A stretch of 64,000 nucleotides of DNA from Mesostigma viride (Eukaryota > Streptophyta > Mesostigmatophyceae > Mesostigmatales > Mesostigmataceae), in contig RPFO01002065.1 in the NCBI GenBank assembly GCA_009746045.1, positions 1-64,000 on the forward strand, given 5' to 3'. The translations under genes were made by a program, and so were the position numbers. The first letter of the stretch is position 1. Each line of letters starts with the position of its first letter. The notes beneath the pieces were generated by a model. That model worked only from the letters and a program-made list of their open reading frames with translations. It made no database searches and was not told the DNA's origin. Shown in pieces: positions 34,739 through 47,235 of the stretch.

Positions 34739-37700
34739 TACGATGGTCCGGAAATTCTCCAGATTTCTGGCATGCGCTAGTTATGTCACTGATATTAGGT
34801 GGTCTTCGCGCCTTTCCTCTCAGACAACTACCCTAGTCCTTCACATCACCTAAAATCGGTCCGTCCGGTTACATGAGATCCTGGGAATTTTGGCGCGAAC
34901 GCGTCGCGAAGACGGGACCAGAAAAATTCCACCTCGCATGGCTGTCGACCCTATGTCCGCCGGAATATCAGTCGAAAGTCAATTATGCATGTTAAGTCGC
35001 TGCGATGGATGCAAACGACGCGTAAACTCTCCTGCTTTGCGATGATGCATGGTAGATATTATTCGCGTATGTTCATGCGTCAAAATAATTCGCAAACTGA
35101 GACGCTGTTTTTTTGTGTCGGCCAGATCTGGAATTGGCAGCGAAAATGCATGTTTATTAATTGTGGGGGAAACTTTTTTGTTGGAAGCTCACAATTCCCA
35201 AAAGGTCGAATCCGAATGGGCTTCAAGTCTACTTTCACGAGCGCTAATCAGTTTTTCGAGAAACGAATCACATTTTCCAGGCTGTCGCATTACCTGCCGG
35301 CAGGTCAGATTTTGCTGTTTTCAGTGACGTTTACGACCGTCCTTGCTTGATGCGTTTCTTCCTTTTTTTCGGCTCACGGCATGGCGGGGCTTGTTCCAAC
35401 ATGCCTGCGGAGGTGTAAGCTGTGTAGCCATGATTTAAAAGTCACATATTGCTCTCGCGCCACCATCTGTTACTGCTCGACACTGCAAGAAACACTGGTT
35501 GCCTGCTCGCAACGCAAGCACAAGCACGACAACGGTGCCCTAATCCACATCCAGGCGTGTATTTCCGAGAAAAACTTCAGGCTTTTGTCGCGGCATACCT
35601 TCGGTGTTCCAAGCCGTTCACCGCTCCCCGAAATAGTCTTATGACTCGCTTTTATAGCATTGTGGGTTCGCGTCCGCCATCTCCGCCGGGTGCTGACACG
35701 AGATGTTCGCGCTGAACCTGGACTGCAAGGTCGCCCGCTACCGGTTAGCTGTACGTATTTAGCAAGCTCTGGATGATATTGTCATGGTTTTGGTGCAGGA
35801 AGGTGCTGTGGGGGGGTCTATCTCACCTCTTTACCTAGCTTTCCTCCTCCTAGCTTGACAGCTAAGTTTGCATCAGGAAGTCATGCTTGTTGACAAAGCT
35901 CGATGGATGTCAACCTTGGGATGTGCTGTGAAGGTGTTAGCATGCTTGCTTGAAGAATTGAATGCGTATGTGTGCAAGCATCGACATTTTTTTTAAGGGC
36001 AGTAGGTAGCAGCCACGTTCTTATTCAATTGTGTCAGGACGTCTATGTTGCCTTTACTGCACTCTGTCCTAGAGGAGTTTGATGCCACTGTAGATGACTA
36101 TGACCAGTGGGGTGGTGAGGATGGGCCGGTGTGCTGGGGTGAGCCTGAAGGGCATCTTGGATCACGTGACCCTTAGGCAATCATGCCAGGCTGTGCAGTT
36201 TATGGCTTGTGATGTATGGATGCAGCGGGTGAGCAGGTTGTCGTTGCCGTGGCCTGTGTTAGTGAACTCTATCATCTTTTAACTTACCCAAAGCCCCCCT
36301 AGACCTAAACTGCCTCGCCTTCTTTGAGGGGTTGCCTTCTTTGAGGAGTGCCATGTCTTGAAAGGTTTGTTGGGGCCCTGGCTTTCAGAGTAGGTTGAGG
36401 TGGAGAGGGGTGGCACACTGCTAGGTGATGGCAGGGCCATCATGTGATGCACCTTACGTTGGGATGGGGACCATGCATTTGTTCTTGTTGCTAGCATGGG
36501 CAGGGTGAGCGGCTGGGAGTAAGGTGTAAGTGCTACTTGTGCCACTGTCCGAAAGGGGAGCTCCATGCGGTGGGCAAACAGCGTTGCAAGCGTACACTTA
36601 ACACAAATGTGGTCTGATGCACTCAGCTGACCTGCCATTTCTCTTGATGCACCAAACCACACTAAAGGCTTGATATAGCCGGTAGGAAATGCATGTGCAT
36701 GCAGTGTCAAAAGCAGAGAGGGACACTGTTAGCACATGAGTGTGATTGTAAACCGATGAGTGTGAGCCTCCCCGTGCCATCCCATGCATTTTACACCTAT
36801 TTTTGGCAATCCCCCATCACGCCGCAGTTATGCACCGCCTATGCAAGGGGGATGAATAGACAGTTCTAGGTGTGTTGAGGGATGAGATAAGGTAAACATG
36901 AGGAGCCATGCAGGCTAAAAAGGAAGGGCGATGTCAACAGTGTGTTTGCCCAGATTTTGATGTCAGGAGGGGCTGAAAGATCAGTGGCCACGATAAACCT
37001 AGGTGGATTACATGAGAGATGACACGACCATGAGAGGGTGGTAGATGAGTTCAACTGAGAAGAGCTAGCATTACATGCACAGATTCTTAATGACCTATGG
37101 ACTGTCCAAGGGTTGGAGTTCAGTGCACGTTCCAAAGACTATGATGAGCATGACGATGATGGCAAGGGGGCGGGGGGGCGCAATTAGGACAGGCACTGAT
37201 GCAGAATTATGTTGTACAGCAGCTAGGTGCTGAGCTCAATTGAATAGCAGCCCAAGCCACTGCTGTCCTTGATTGCGCTTTGTATTTCCATGTAGCAGAG
37301 AGGCACCTGGCAGATATATATTTGGATTAGCTGCTATAAGACACGCACAGCAGGGGTGCCCAGCAGAGTGGGCCAAGTACTGCAAAGGAGATTGTGTGTG
37401 CTGCCGAGCGGGGCCCGTTTAGAAAAGAGACTGGTCAGCCGACAGGCACGACTGGTCAGCCAAGCTCCCCTTCTTGAGGCTTGTAGGCACTATGGTGCTT
37501 GTTCCGAATGCCAGCATCTACTGTGATTGATGGTGATTTTGTCCCTTGATGATCGCTTTTTTAGTCTGTGTTGGCTAATGTATCCAGCCCCAGTGGCATG
37601 TATATGAATCCCATGACAGCCATGACGATAATTGAGTGAAGAATGCAAAGTTTTCCAAGACAATGGCGCAGAATATGGAGTATTTTGGCAAAAATCGCTC

Positions 37701-38425
37701 TATTTCTGCTTGCATCCGTCACTTTTAGTGGGCCGGCAGTGGTCCTAATATGTCCAACTTGTGTTCTAGTGTAAATTCAAGTATTGTGCTATTAATGTGA
37801 CGAATTCTGGCATGATTGTGCCACATATGTGCTGGCAGGGGCTTCATAAGTTTGAAAATAATGCACTAAAACGGTGTTTTGGCTCATGTATGCCAGAATT
37901 ATAGCACATAGTTTGGTCCTACATTGCATACTTAAGGGCGGTTTTTGTCTTTGGATGTAAATTAATTAGCATGACCATTTCCAGCTGAACTGGACTACAT
38001 TTACTACTTGTGTGTGGCTGCTATGCCTCCTTATGCCTGGAGAACATCGTTTTTTGCACTTTTCCACGTCACGGTTTGATGCTAAAAATAGGTCAGTTGG
38101 CCCCCCAATTTATGTGATGTGAACAGGGTCCTAGGGGGACCTTAAGTCCAGAAAGGCACCCCGATCTGACTATATGTGTGGGAGATATGACCCCATGTAA
38201 CAAAAGAGGCCATTTTTAGGTGATGTGTTCGATCCTGCCACGGCGTTTGATATCGCGATGCATCCACGATCGAATAGTTGTCTCAATAATATGCTTTGAC
38301 CTGTAAGGCCGCCTTACCATATGTGAGTCAATGGCGATGGCGTTGGCGTGGATGCGCTTGTCGATGTCGAGGAGCTCCTCGATGTCGAGGAGCTAGCTGG
38401 GCCTTGATGTCGGCAGTCACCCGAT
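34739..38425. other. Intergenic; no gene recognised
   Basis: No frame here shows a recognisable domain. The longest (36279-36710 minus, 143 aa; 34985-35350 plus, 121 aa) look non-coding. Sequence is unique and moderately AT-rich. Confidence 0.45.
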
Positions 38426-38427
38426 GG

Positions 38428-38452
38428 ATGGATGGATGGATGGATGAGGACA
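38428..38452. repeat. Short GGAT microsatellite
   Basis: About six GATG units followed by GAGGACACACAATCC; a minor version of the TGGA array at 46133, also flanked by LINE-associated sequence. Confidence 0.8.
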
Positions 38453-38469
38453 CACAATCCTATACCGGT

Positions 38470-38745
38470 CTAATCTCAAGGAGACAACCAGCGCAGGCCA
38501 GAAATCGGGAGAATCCGGACCATGGTAGCTCGAGCCTGCCGTTATCTTGTCCGCGTGTTCGAGTCGTTCAGGATGATGAAGATGAATGGTGATGGAAATG
38601 TGTATCCTTGTGCATTGAAATTATGGCTGGCTTACGTGTAGAGCGACGTACTAGATGACCTAGACGGTGGGGCCGGAAACAGCATGCTTGATCAGGGCGT
38701 GTGTTTCGAGCCTAACTGGCCGGGAGTGTCTAGTGGTGAGCACCA
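38470..38745 (+). repeat. Dispersed repeat AGGAGACAACCAGCGCAGG
   Basis: Near-identical to 21346-21625, with a 6-bp GTACTA difference near 38648. No coding content. Confidence 0.8.
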
Positions 38746-39044
38746 TTGCTGCGATCGCTCTCCCACCATTTACGAGGAAATACCCGCAAATGGAAAACCA
38801 CTGAAAAGGTAGCTAGTCAGTCATCGTTAGCCATGCCATGATTCCAAACGTCCAAGAACTGCACACGGTGCAAAGGCAAAAAGCCGGAGGACAGCACTTT
38901 CAAATGTGCGGCGGGAACCAAAAGCCCGCGGATGCCAGAAAACATTGTGTTGCTGCAGCGACGCGACGATGTGGACAACGAATCCAGTGCCAAGCTCGGA
39001 ACGGCCGCAAAGGAGATCTGGCATCACAGGGTTCAGATGTGCGG

Positions 39045-41250
39045 AGATACTATGCGATCCAGCCGGTCCACGACCTGTTTGTAGAGCTTGTGCCAAGGGG
39101 CAGCACCGAACAGATGTGGGTGACGTTGGAAAAAACATCGGACTTGACGGAGCATAATGTCTCGGTCATAGTCTTTGACCAATAAACGCTGCAAGAGTTC
39201 AACAAGAGTCGTGATGAAATCAACACGATAAGAACAAACAAAGACGGGAAAAACGATGTAACTGAGAAAGAACAACACCATATTTTGCTGTGTGGGAAAG
39301 GAGACTGTGAATATCGGGGTAACGAATAAAAGGAATTTGCTGGTATTTAGGATCCTTGCGCTTATCATAGACAGCCGTACGCCAGCCCTTCTTGTTATGG
39401 TGGGTAATGTTAAGATCGAGGTAATTGCAATGAGTATCCTCCGACGTGAGCTTTAATGTGAGGGACGCTTGCGGGTAGATGCCAGGCAGACCAGCGGTGA
39501 TATACAAATGGGTTGCGAAATCAGGGTTGTCGAAAGCGATGACATCATCAATGTATCGACATGTATGGATAAAACGCCTGATGAGAACATCATCGTTTGA
39601 GGCAATGAGATTCTCCATGAATGCAAGCTCATAAGTGTATAGATAGAGGTTTGCAAGGAGCCCGGCACAGTTAGTGCCCATAGGGATGCCGATAGCTTGT
39701 TGGTATATATTGCCCGCAAAACAAATGAAGGTGTTATCAACAAGATAAGAGATCCAATGAACAAGGTCAGCCTTCGTGATAATATAATTATAACCATCCC
39801 GCACGATAGCACCTGCCGCGATCCCTGAGAGCCACGTTGCCGTGGGCTTGGTCGATCTGAGAAACACGCACGTGCAGGTGGTTGCGCCCGTGAGGCCTAC
39901 GTGCATATACAGACGAGTAAGGAGGCTATATCTAAACGAGCTTTCAAATCGTGCAAATCTAGTGTGGTATATAGAGTGGTGAAATCATAGGTGGCTATGG
40001 GCGTAGGTATACGTTTCTCTGCTGCTGTCTTAGAACAGCTAAGGGCGGCAAGGCGTAGGCGTACTTGGGCTGAGTCTATGACGATCCAACTACCAGCGCA
40101 TTCATACCCGGCATGAACGACAGCACCTCCACCCATAATGCATTGGCTTCGGGGAGAAGAGCATTCAAAGCATGGCAGATGAGTTTCGAGAGAGGCATCA
40201 GTGGGGCTGAATGCGACGCAGCAATGGTGCGCACAGCAACAGGAGTTTTGTGCAGCTTAAGAGTGAGATACAGCTATGGGAACGTAGTGGTGGTGGCGCG
40301 TCGCTGCAAGCCGCTTAAGGAATGCCCGAGCAACAATGTTTTGGCTGTCGGTGCAGAAAAGCCCGATGAGCAGCAGTGATACTGGCGGTGGACTGTGCAC
40401 GCTGAACATAGGTAGGGCTGGACGCCAACTCGTGTTGCAAAGTAGCAAGGTAGTGCTTCTTGCATATAAAAGCAAAGTTGTTGGCACTCTTGTCAACACA
40501 CGTGATGATAAAGTCCTGCTTGAAGTGGTCAAGAAGTGCTTTATCTGTGGTGTTGAGCCAGGTGGTGCGGTGGACCTGCTGGAGACGGTAATCAAGCCTG
40601 GTGAGACGCGTGCATTGCATTCGTGAATGACGGCGCGAAACCACGGTTCCATGGCAAGGGGAGCAAGCTGTAGGTCCGTGCACATGGCATTGCAGAATTT
40701 GCGCAGTGATGTTGAGAGCATGCAGTGCATGCATTCACCTCTTTGGCACACGTGCGCTGGACCCACGGCCGAAACTTGGTGCCTTTGGCAAAAAGGTCTA
40801 CAAGCGTGTGGCTCGGCAGGATGCTGAGGTCAGCGGTCATGACGTGCTGTGAGGTGGGATCAAGGTACTTGAAATACCGTTGTTGTTGGCAGCCGGGCAG
40901 GGCCCTGCCAAGATGGTGGCCAGCTCGGTGGGCGTTGTATCGCGGCTGACCTTCCCGTTGCTGAAAACCATTTGTCCCAAGGTGGGAGAGTAATGCCAGG
41001 CGGCCATGGGAGTGCCGAAAGTGTTGCGCACCACGAGCGGCATCGCAGCCTGCACTTGTGGCAAATGCAGAATGTGTGGCAAACACAGTGTTACGCCGCG
41101 GGTATCTACCACTACCTCTACCTCTACCTGGCCTGATGCTACCTAAACTAGTCAAGCCACCTCTAGTTAATCCTCTAGCGAAAGACGAACGAGACGATCC
41201 AGATCTCAATGCATTAACGTAAGTGTTGCTATTGAATACGCCATAAGCCA
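39045..41250 (-). pseudogene. Penelope-type reverse transcriptase, frameshifted
   Basis: The RT copies element RNA to DNA at a nicked target. Blocks in order on the minus strand: GPCPAANNN and KYLDPTSQHVMTADLSILPS with LVDLFAKGTKFRPWV (about 40.9-40.7 kb); FIITCVDKSANNFAFICKK (about 40.5); LTLKLHKTPVAVRTIAA and PLMPLSKLICHALNALL (about 40.25-40.15); PIATYDFTTLYTTLDLHD (about 40.0; catalytic Asp); QQAIGIPMGTNCAGLLANLY (about 39.7); CRYIDDVIAFDNPDF (about 39.55; the YIDD catalytic pair); CNYLDLNITHHNKKG (about 39.4); and a thumb-like LVELLQRLLVKDYDRDIML (about 39.15). IGIPMGTN and the other blocks are typical of Penelope RTs. The blocks fall in at least three frames, and an in-frame TAG interrupts the segment near 40.07 kb. 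Confidence 0.85.
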
Positions 41251-41816
41251 TTTATACAACCCGTTTATTCCAGGAATAGAGGAAGGAAACACAACTACAC
41301 TGCCGTGACCCAAGCCTAAATGTGTTAATTCATTTAACACACGCCGAGTGCACACACGAGGGGTAGAACGTGCATAAATGGTCACCAACGGTCCAACACG
41401 CTCGGGCCGACATGGCCCTCGCCTACAGAAGCACGCTGGTCCACTACATCTACAGATGCACGCTCAGTGGTCCACTACATTCTACCAAAGGATCAGGACC
41501 ACTAGTAAAGTACGCGGCGCGGCGCCCAACGGCACCCAATGTACCACAGTACTGTTACGAGGACAATAATGTCCCGGTAGGAGCTTACACGTAAACCTAG
41601 GGACAACCGAGGCAAAAGACCTAATTTACGTCCGTAACTACAACGAATTGTTACGCGACGTAACACACAGCTCATCCATCGCAGCATGAATTAATGAAAG
41701 GTGAGATCAGTAAACGGCGCGGACGCAGTGCATCTGCATGCCCATTGACACGGTGCCGAATGATACATGAGAGAAGGCCTCGCAGACTAGTGGCATGGGA
41801 GCGGGGGACTTGCAGA

Positions 41817-42460
41817 TCAGCTGGGGAGCACGACCCGACGGCAATGTGTAAGCTGGTAAGCTTCTTCAAGCTGCAGGCTTCGAGATAGGATGCATGAAAG
41901 TTGCCGCGTTGCATATATAAGCCGAGACATGTGACGTAAGCAGCGGAGACTGGTGGAGTAAAGGGAAGGATCGGTGGACACATGTGTGGAAGGTGGAGGG
42001 GCTGGGGTGACGCTGGGGGGATAGGGGCGATATGGGTGGAGATTGTGCTTCAGAGGCCAGGCACGGATGAACATAAGAGGGCGGGGACGGGGGGGAGGCG
42101 GGCGGCGGCGAGACCGAGCTTTGAAGCTCTTGCCTTCAATGCAAAAACCGTGCGGCAGAAATGCATGTAACATTCGTTTCCAAAACGTTTCCCGATGCCC
42201 TGCGGCTTTGCGAAAAGCGGCGCCGGTAAAGGTGCCGGGGACATGTTCCAAGGGTACGACTCGCCAATCCCACCACCCGTATTGGGCCATGGCGCCATGT
42301 AGGGGGGTGTCGTCGTTGGCGGCAGGGCGGCCAATATGAAGGCGGCGTGCCGCTCGGACATGTTCCTGAAAACGCGTCCAGGCATCCCGTTGCGTCTGGC
42401 CAACGTAGATACGCTGAGGGTACCTGCGGTTGTAAATGGCATAAATGACGCGACGGGTGC
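41817..42460 (-). pseudogene. GIY-YIG endonuclease domain of the Penelope-like element
   Basis: The GIY-YIG nuclease nicks target DNA to start reverse transcription. One frame open on the minus strand from about 42460 to 41817 contains RRVIYAIYNRRYPQRIYVGQ (GIY and YIG strands), then AWTRFQEHVRAA (with the expected catalytic Arg region), DDTPLHGAMAQYGWWDWRVV, and GHRETFWKRMLHAF (the Glu-containing helix). It lacks an obvious start codon in this frame; upstream sequence (QAWRKRCRINTRHNHHCKDD) is in another frame. The domain itself looks intact, unlike the RT. Confidence 0.8.
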
Positions 42461-42720
42461 TTTCGGGGTGTGGGCGATCGTGGAGTTGGTAAGCGACAAA
42501 TGCGTGCGCTGTAAGCGCCAGAGGCGACGTAGAGTATGGTCATCCTTGCAGTGATGGTTATGGCGCGTGTTGATGCGACAACGCTTCCGCCATGCCTGTG
42601 AGGAGATACGATAGGGGAACTGCCGAGAAATAGCAGTGTACTTCCGGTAATCAATGCCACTGGATTGCCGTATTCTGTGGAGGGTAAGAGCATGCCAGAA
42701 AGTCATAAGGTGTTTCATGA

Positions 42721-43645
42721 TGATTCAGATGCACTGAGAGCTAAGACATCAAACAGAACCAGAGCGGAGCATATTGAGGTAAGTCAAATAGTCAATATTC
42801 ACGGCGTAACACCCGTTACGCGATAGCGGTGGTCCATGATGCATCTCCCCGGGGCAGGATGTGGCTAACAACCCAGCTGAATGGACTCGGAACATGTGGA
42901 TTCCCAGTGGGGGGGCCTTCCAATTGTCATACTTGACACCTCTTTCCTGTAACGAAAAGATTTCCCTTCTTCATGTTCCAGATGAGTCACCGTGCTCCTG
43001 CCTTTGTGTTTTTTTGGCGTTTGTAAAGAGATATGGGAGGGTAAACAAAAGCAAAGGCTGATATTGCCGTGTGGGGGGCCCGATCCTTGGTTAGTCTCTC
43101 AACAAGTGCCCATGCACAGAAAAACACGAGAGTAGCACACACGGTCTAATCTATCTACAACATCAAGCCAACTCTATTATTCTAAGCTCTCTACGCTACT
43201 AGGGGTCCTGTCCAGCGTGCTTGCCACGTTTGCAAACACGCGGGCGCTTCCCCACTAACATGTATATATTCATCGAGAATGATAGATTACGGAGGTGAGA
43301 TGGGCATGCAACATAATAAGGAAAAACCCGAAAAGGAGAAGAACCCTGAAGATTAATAGGAATCTGACACGGACATCCAAGGATCACGCCAGCTGCACAA
43401 TTAAGGTACATGCAACTAACTACATCACAAAACTACGACACGCAGCAACATCGCTGCCGGCCCACCATGCAGGCCTGGGAGGGATCTAGACCGTATGGGT
43501 CGCGACAAAGTCGGCCCGGGTGCGGCGGCCGGAATAGCACATCAGCCACGAGTGAGGGCGAGGGACAGGCGCTGCCGCCAATACGAGGACCACGTGCAGG
43601 CAGACCACGGGGCGGTCTGACCCTCGAGGTCGAGGCGGTATAATT
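42721..43645. other. Intergenic; no gene recognised
   Basis: Open frames at 42861-43061 and 43199-43411 have no recognisable domain. From about 43.48 kb composition becomes GC-rich, approaching the LINE fragment. Confidence 0.45.
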
Positions 43646-43649
43646 CACG

Positions 43650-44000
43650 GCGCTGTCAGCACTCGTGGAAAAGCTCCGCTGTCTTAACGAACTCGATCCT
43701 CAAGGACAAAGGGGATGACCCGGTGGGGCCCCACGTTGCCGTAGGAGGCAAACTTGTCGCGCTCAGCCACAGCGGCAGCGGCGCCGGCATCCACAGCCGC
43801 CCGGAGGATGTGGCGACCGTAGAGCGGCCGAGCCACGGAGACATCGATGAGCAGGTGGCAACCCTGCCCGTCGTATAGTCAAGCACGGTAATGTCGGGGC
43901 GGTGGGTGGGTGATTAGAGGGCGGCCCCATCCGCGTCCTCGCACTTGATGGTGGAGTGGGGAAAGACCGACCGAACCATGGCACACACCACCCGGAGGAG
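43650..44000 (-). pseudogene. Non-LTR retrotransposon C-terminal domain fragment
   Basis: In a composite minus-strand reading: RPDITVLDYTTG, CHLLIDVSVARPLYGRH, DAGAAAAVAERDKFASYGNV, HRVIPFVLEDRVR. This is the pattern of the conserved C-terminal domain found after RT in many algal LINEs. Frames change at least once. Belongs to a different LINE family from the PPPPKRRRRFDE copies. Confidence 0.6.
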
Positions 44001-44004
44001 AGCG

Positions 44005-44075
44005 GTATTAATTAATTAATTAGACTCGTGCTCCCGTTGGGGAGTCACGGAGCATTAACCCCGATGCATTAGCCC
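44005..44075 (-). repeat. LINE family A 3' hairpin and TTAA tail
   Basis: TTAATTAATTAATTAG followed by CGTGCTCCCGTTGGGGAGTCACGGAGC. Inverse orientation of 62440-62500. Confidence 0.75.
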
Positions 44076-44262
44076 CGACGAGCCACGAGCCACGAGGTAG
44101 CCATGGCTGACGGCGGAGCTCAGAACTTTCGCGTCTGAGCCCCAAATTCCGTCAGATCACTTGCAACCGATGCATCTTTTCTAGGCGCATCTGCTACTAT
44201 AAACGGTTACAGCTGTAACGCAGTATTGTGACCAGCCTGCAGCTATTACGCGAACTGCTATT

Positions 44263-45679
44263 ATGACGAGCAAACGCACAACAACGCAACGCAGCCTGGC
44301 GAATGCGTTAGGCAATGAAAATACGTCTGCAGCTCCGGCTGCAGCTTCGCCATCAGGGCCGGAAGGCAGTGGTGACACTAGTCGCGCACTGGTGGTCGCC
44401 CAGAACCCTCCCGGGCTCTCCTCACCCTCTGCATCGCCTGACCCAAAGCGCAGTCGCCCAGGCGAACCTGGCTGGTCTGAGCGTGATTTTGACGTCGATA
44501 GGCTCTTTACCACCGCCTTTGACGTCAACAGGCCTGCCTTTTTCGACATGCCACCCATCAAGATACTGGAGCTCGTGTTTTACGGGTCACACGCCTCACT
44601 GCTGGCCCTGTGCCAGCAACTCAATTTCCACACCCAGTTTTTCCGCAACGGAGTTGACGGCCGGCATTCCCACCGCGTCTCAGACTCGTCGACCAACCTG
44701 GCCGGCTGGTCTCGCCCCCGCCTTCAGCTCGCAGCTCTCTTTACCCTCACTAAGCGCTCGGCCGAGGACCTTCTGCACCCCGCCCCCATTACCGAATCCA
44801 CCTTCGTCCACCACCTCCACGCCGCCCTCTCACAGCACGTGACGCCCCTCGCTGCAGATGGATGTGGCAGCTGTGGGTCGCACGCTGGCTGCTGAGCTCC
44901 CCACCATCCCCACCGCCACCGCCGCCCTCCTCGCCTCCACCCCCCCCCCCTCCGCCTCCACCGACTCCATCACCACCCAGCTCCGCGACATCGACCAGCG
45001 TCTTAATAAGGACAACGCCATCGCTATCGAGGTTCTGCAGAACACCGCAGGCCTCACCGCCCAGGCGGTGAAGGACATTGCCGCCAAGCCAGCCCCGGCT
45101 GGCCTGGCCGGCGATGCTCCTCCCATCACCACCTGGGCGGACATGCTTAAGCAACACACCACATCCACCACCTCCGCCGTCGCAGCCCAGCTCCAACGGC
45201 AGACGCTTGACCTCCGCGAGGAGGCCGAGCTCGCCAAGCGCAGCCTCAACGTCATTGTCAAGAACCTCAAGATGGAGGAAGGTGAGAATTCCGAGAAGCT
45301 TGCGCGTGCTTTTGAGAGAGAAATCCTTGATCGCATGGGCCTTTTACTGGTGAGATCGAGCTGGTCGCCCACCGCCTTCCCCGCGCGCGGGGTAAGGCAG
45401 CCTGGGCGCCCCCGCTCCTTCTCACCCTTAAGACCCCGGCGGACAAGATTTCTTTTCTCAGACGCCGCAAGCGGCTCGCCGAAGACTCTCTTCACCCTTG
45501 ATGACGACTTGACCCTGGCGCAGCAACAACGGCGACGGGAGCTATGGCCGACCTACCTCCAGCTCCGGCAGACCAAGGCGGGGCAGCCGGTGTACTGGAA
45601 GGGGGCGGCCATCTACGTCGGCCACAAGCCCTGGCAGGCGACCCCCGCGCCCCCAGCGACTCCAGACGCCCCAGCTTAG
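44263..45679 (+). pseudogene. LINE ORF1 (L1-type RNA-binding protein), two frameshifts
   Basis: Best-preserved ORF1 in the window. ORF1 proteins coat LINE RNA and chaperone target-primed reverse transcription. The first frame (44263-44895) starts MTSKRTTTQRSLANALG and holds a Pro/Ser-rich region and GWSERDFDVDRLFTTAFDV. After a shift near 44860 the second frame (44858-45679) has ATLR-type helical sequence (TQLRDIDQRLNKDNAIAIEV, a probable coiled coil) and AELAKRSLNVIVKNLKMEE (start of an RRM-like fold), then ENSEKLARAFEREILDRMGL. The next ~130 bp read correctly only in another frame (GEIELVAHRLP, LLLTLKTPADKISFLRRRKR) before FTLDDDLTLAQQQRRREL and YWKGAAIYVGHKPW return to the end. Degenerate copies lie at 19120, 59130 and 60860. 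Confidence 0.8.
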
Positions 45680-46132
45680 GGGAATACAGCAGTAGTAGTG
45701 TAGAATAGAAAGACCGTGGCCATGTACATGTACGCCTCCTAGAGGCACTATCCCAGCTAAGCCACGCGCTTTATTTAATCATGTACATGTGTGCCTATGA
45801 TGAGCCACACTCCAGATGATGCCTAGCTTTATTTAGTTATGTTGTGCCCATGCAGGGAGTAACTCTCTGCTGAGACGCCATGCCCTAGCTTCTTTGTATA
45901 GCTATGCTGATCTTCCCCCCCATGACAGGCTCCCCCTTTGCTGGGCATAGCTTGAAGATCATGGGGATGCAAGTGCCCTGGTGCACCTAGAGCAAGGGTC
46001 CTTTACATCCCCACCCTTGCAGGAAGTAGCTTAGGATGTATGATAGGCCATATGCCCCCTCTCAAGGGCTATGTGCTACATATACTCCCAACGGAGTTAT
46101 GTTACAATTCAATTCAATTCAATTCAACCCCG
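45680..46132 (+). repeat. LINE 3' UTR, full length, with tail
   Basis: Follows ORF1 directly; ORF2 is absent, so this is an internally deleted copy. Ends GTGCTACATATACTCC, hairpin ACTCCCAACGGAGT (46085-46098), TATGTTAC, then an AATTC pentanucleotide tail (46107-46128) running straight into the TGGA array. Confidence 0.75.
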
Positions 46133-46859
46133 ATGGATGGATGGATGGATGGATGGATGGATGGATGGATGGATGGATGGATGGATGGATGGATGGATGG
46201 ATGGATGGATGGATGGATGGATGGATGGATGGATGGATGGATGGATGGATGGATGGATGGATGGATGGATGGATGGATGGATGGATGGATGGATGGATGG
46301 ATGGATGGATGGATGGATGGATGGATGGATGGATGGATGGATGGATGGATGGATGGATGGATGGATGGATGGATGGATGGATGGATGGATGGATGGATGG
46401 ATGGATGGATGGATGGATGGATGGATGGATGGATGGATGGATGGATGGATGGATGGATGGATGGATGGATGGATGGATGGATGGATGGATGGATGGATGG
46501 ATGGATGGATGGATGGATGGATGGATGGATGGATGGATGGATGGATGGATGGATGGATGGATGGATGGATGGATGGATGGATGGATGGATGGATGGATGG
46601 ATGGATGGATGGATGGATGGATGGATGGATGGATGGATGGATGGATGGATGGATGGATGGATGGATGGATGGATGGATGGATGGATGGATGGATGGATGG
46701 ATGGATGGATGGATGGATGGATGGATGGATGGATGGATGGATGGATGGATGGATGGATGGATGGATGGATGGATGGATGGATGGATGGATGGATGGATGG
46801 ATGGATGGATGGATGGATGGATGGATGGATGGATGGATGGATGGATGGATGGATGGATG
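46133..46859. repeat. Perfect TGGA array, about 181 copies
   Basis: About 725 bp of GATG/TGGA without a visible interruption. It begins 5 bp after the LINE tail and ends at CACAGTCCTACC. Three long open frames (WMDG or HPSI peptide repeats) are artefacts. Confidence 0.98.
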
Positions 46860-46869
46860 CACAGTCCTA

Positions 46870-47235
46870 CCCCGGAGGAGAGCGGTATGGAGATAGAGGA
46901 ACCAGTTCTGGTTCTGCTGGCCACCCATGCACGCGATGTAGTGCGTCCCCGCAGTATCCAGAGCAAGCCCGCAGCTGCCGCAGGACGCGCCCGTCGTGAT
47001 GAGAGGTTGCGGGCAAACAGCTGGTGGCGGAGAGCGATGGCGTAAAGGACCGAAACCAACGTGAACAAAGGGCTCATGGGGAGGGCGCGCAGGAATGCGG
47101 ACCCCGCGCTCCCCTCAAGGGAAACGGAGTGAAGCCAAGCCTTCCCCTGATCGTTCAAGCTCGCATGCTGACCCATCCAGTCGGCACAGTGTAGAATACC
47201 CGCGTAGGTCAAGATTTTGTTGTTTTTCATGAACG
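46870..47235 (-). pseudogene. LINE RT downstream-region fragment
   Basis: Minus strand from about 47230: [70 protein letters not shown]. This resembles the AWL...FL.ALP...ALR pattern after RT in a LINE family common in algae. The C-terminal Cys-rich region is not resolved. Truncated on the left at the microsatellite junction. Confidence 0.55.

Larger units (their letters stand above)
38820..42720 (-). mobile_element. Penelope-like element, permuted (EN before RT), degenerate
   Basis: Read on the minus strand the order is upstream basic region (42718-42470), GIY-YIG endonuclease (42460-41817), linker (41.8-41.25 kb), then a Penelope-type reverse transcriptase (41.2-39.05 kb). Canonical Penelope elements have the endonuclease at the C-terminus; the N-terminal arrangement is that reported for the Chlamys/Naiad clade. 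Several frameshifts and stops break it, so it is a relic. No terminal repeats were identified; the ends are approximate. Confidence 0.85.

Noticed and set aside
46040-47230. Very long open frames encoding WMDG or HPSI repeats
   Set aside because: A perfect 4-bp array is open in several frames on both strands; no start context or unique coding sequence supports a protein.
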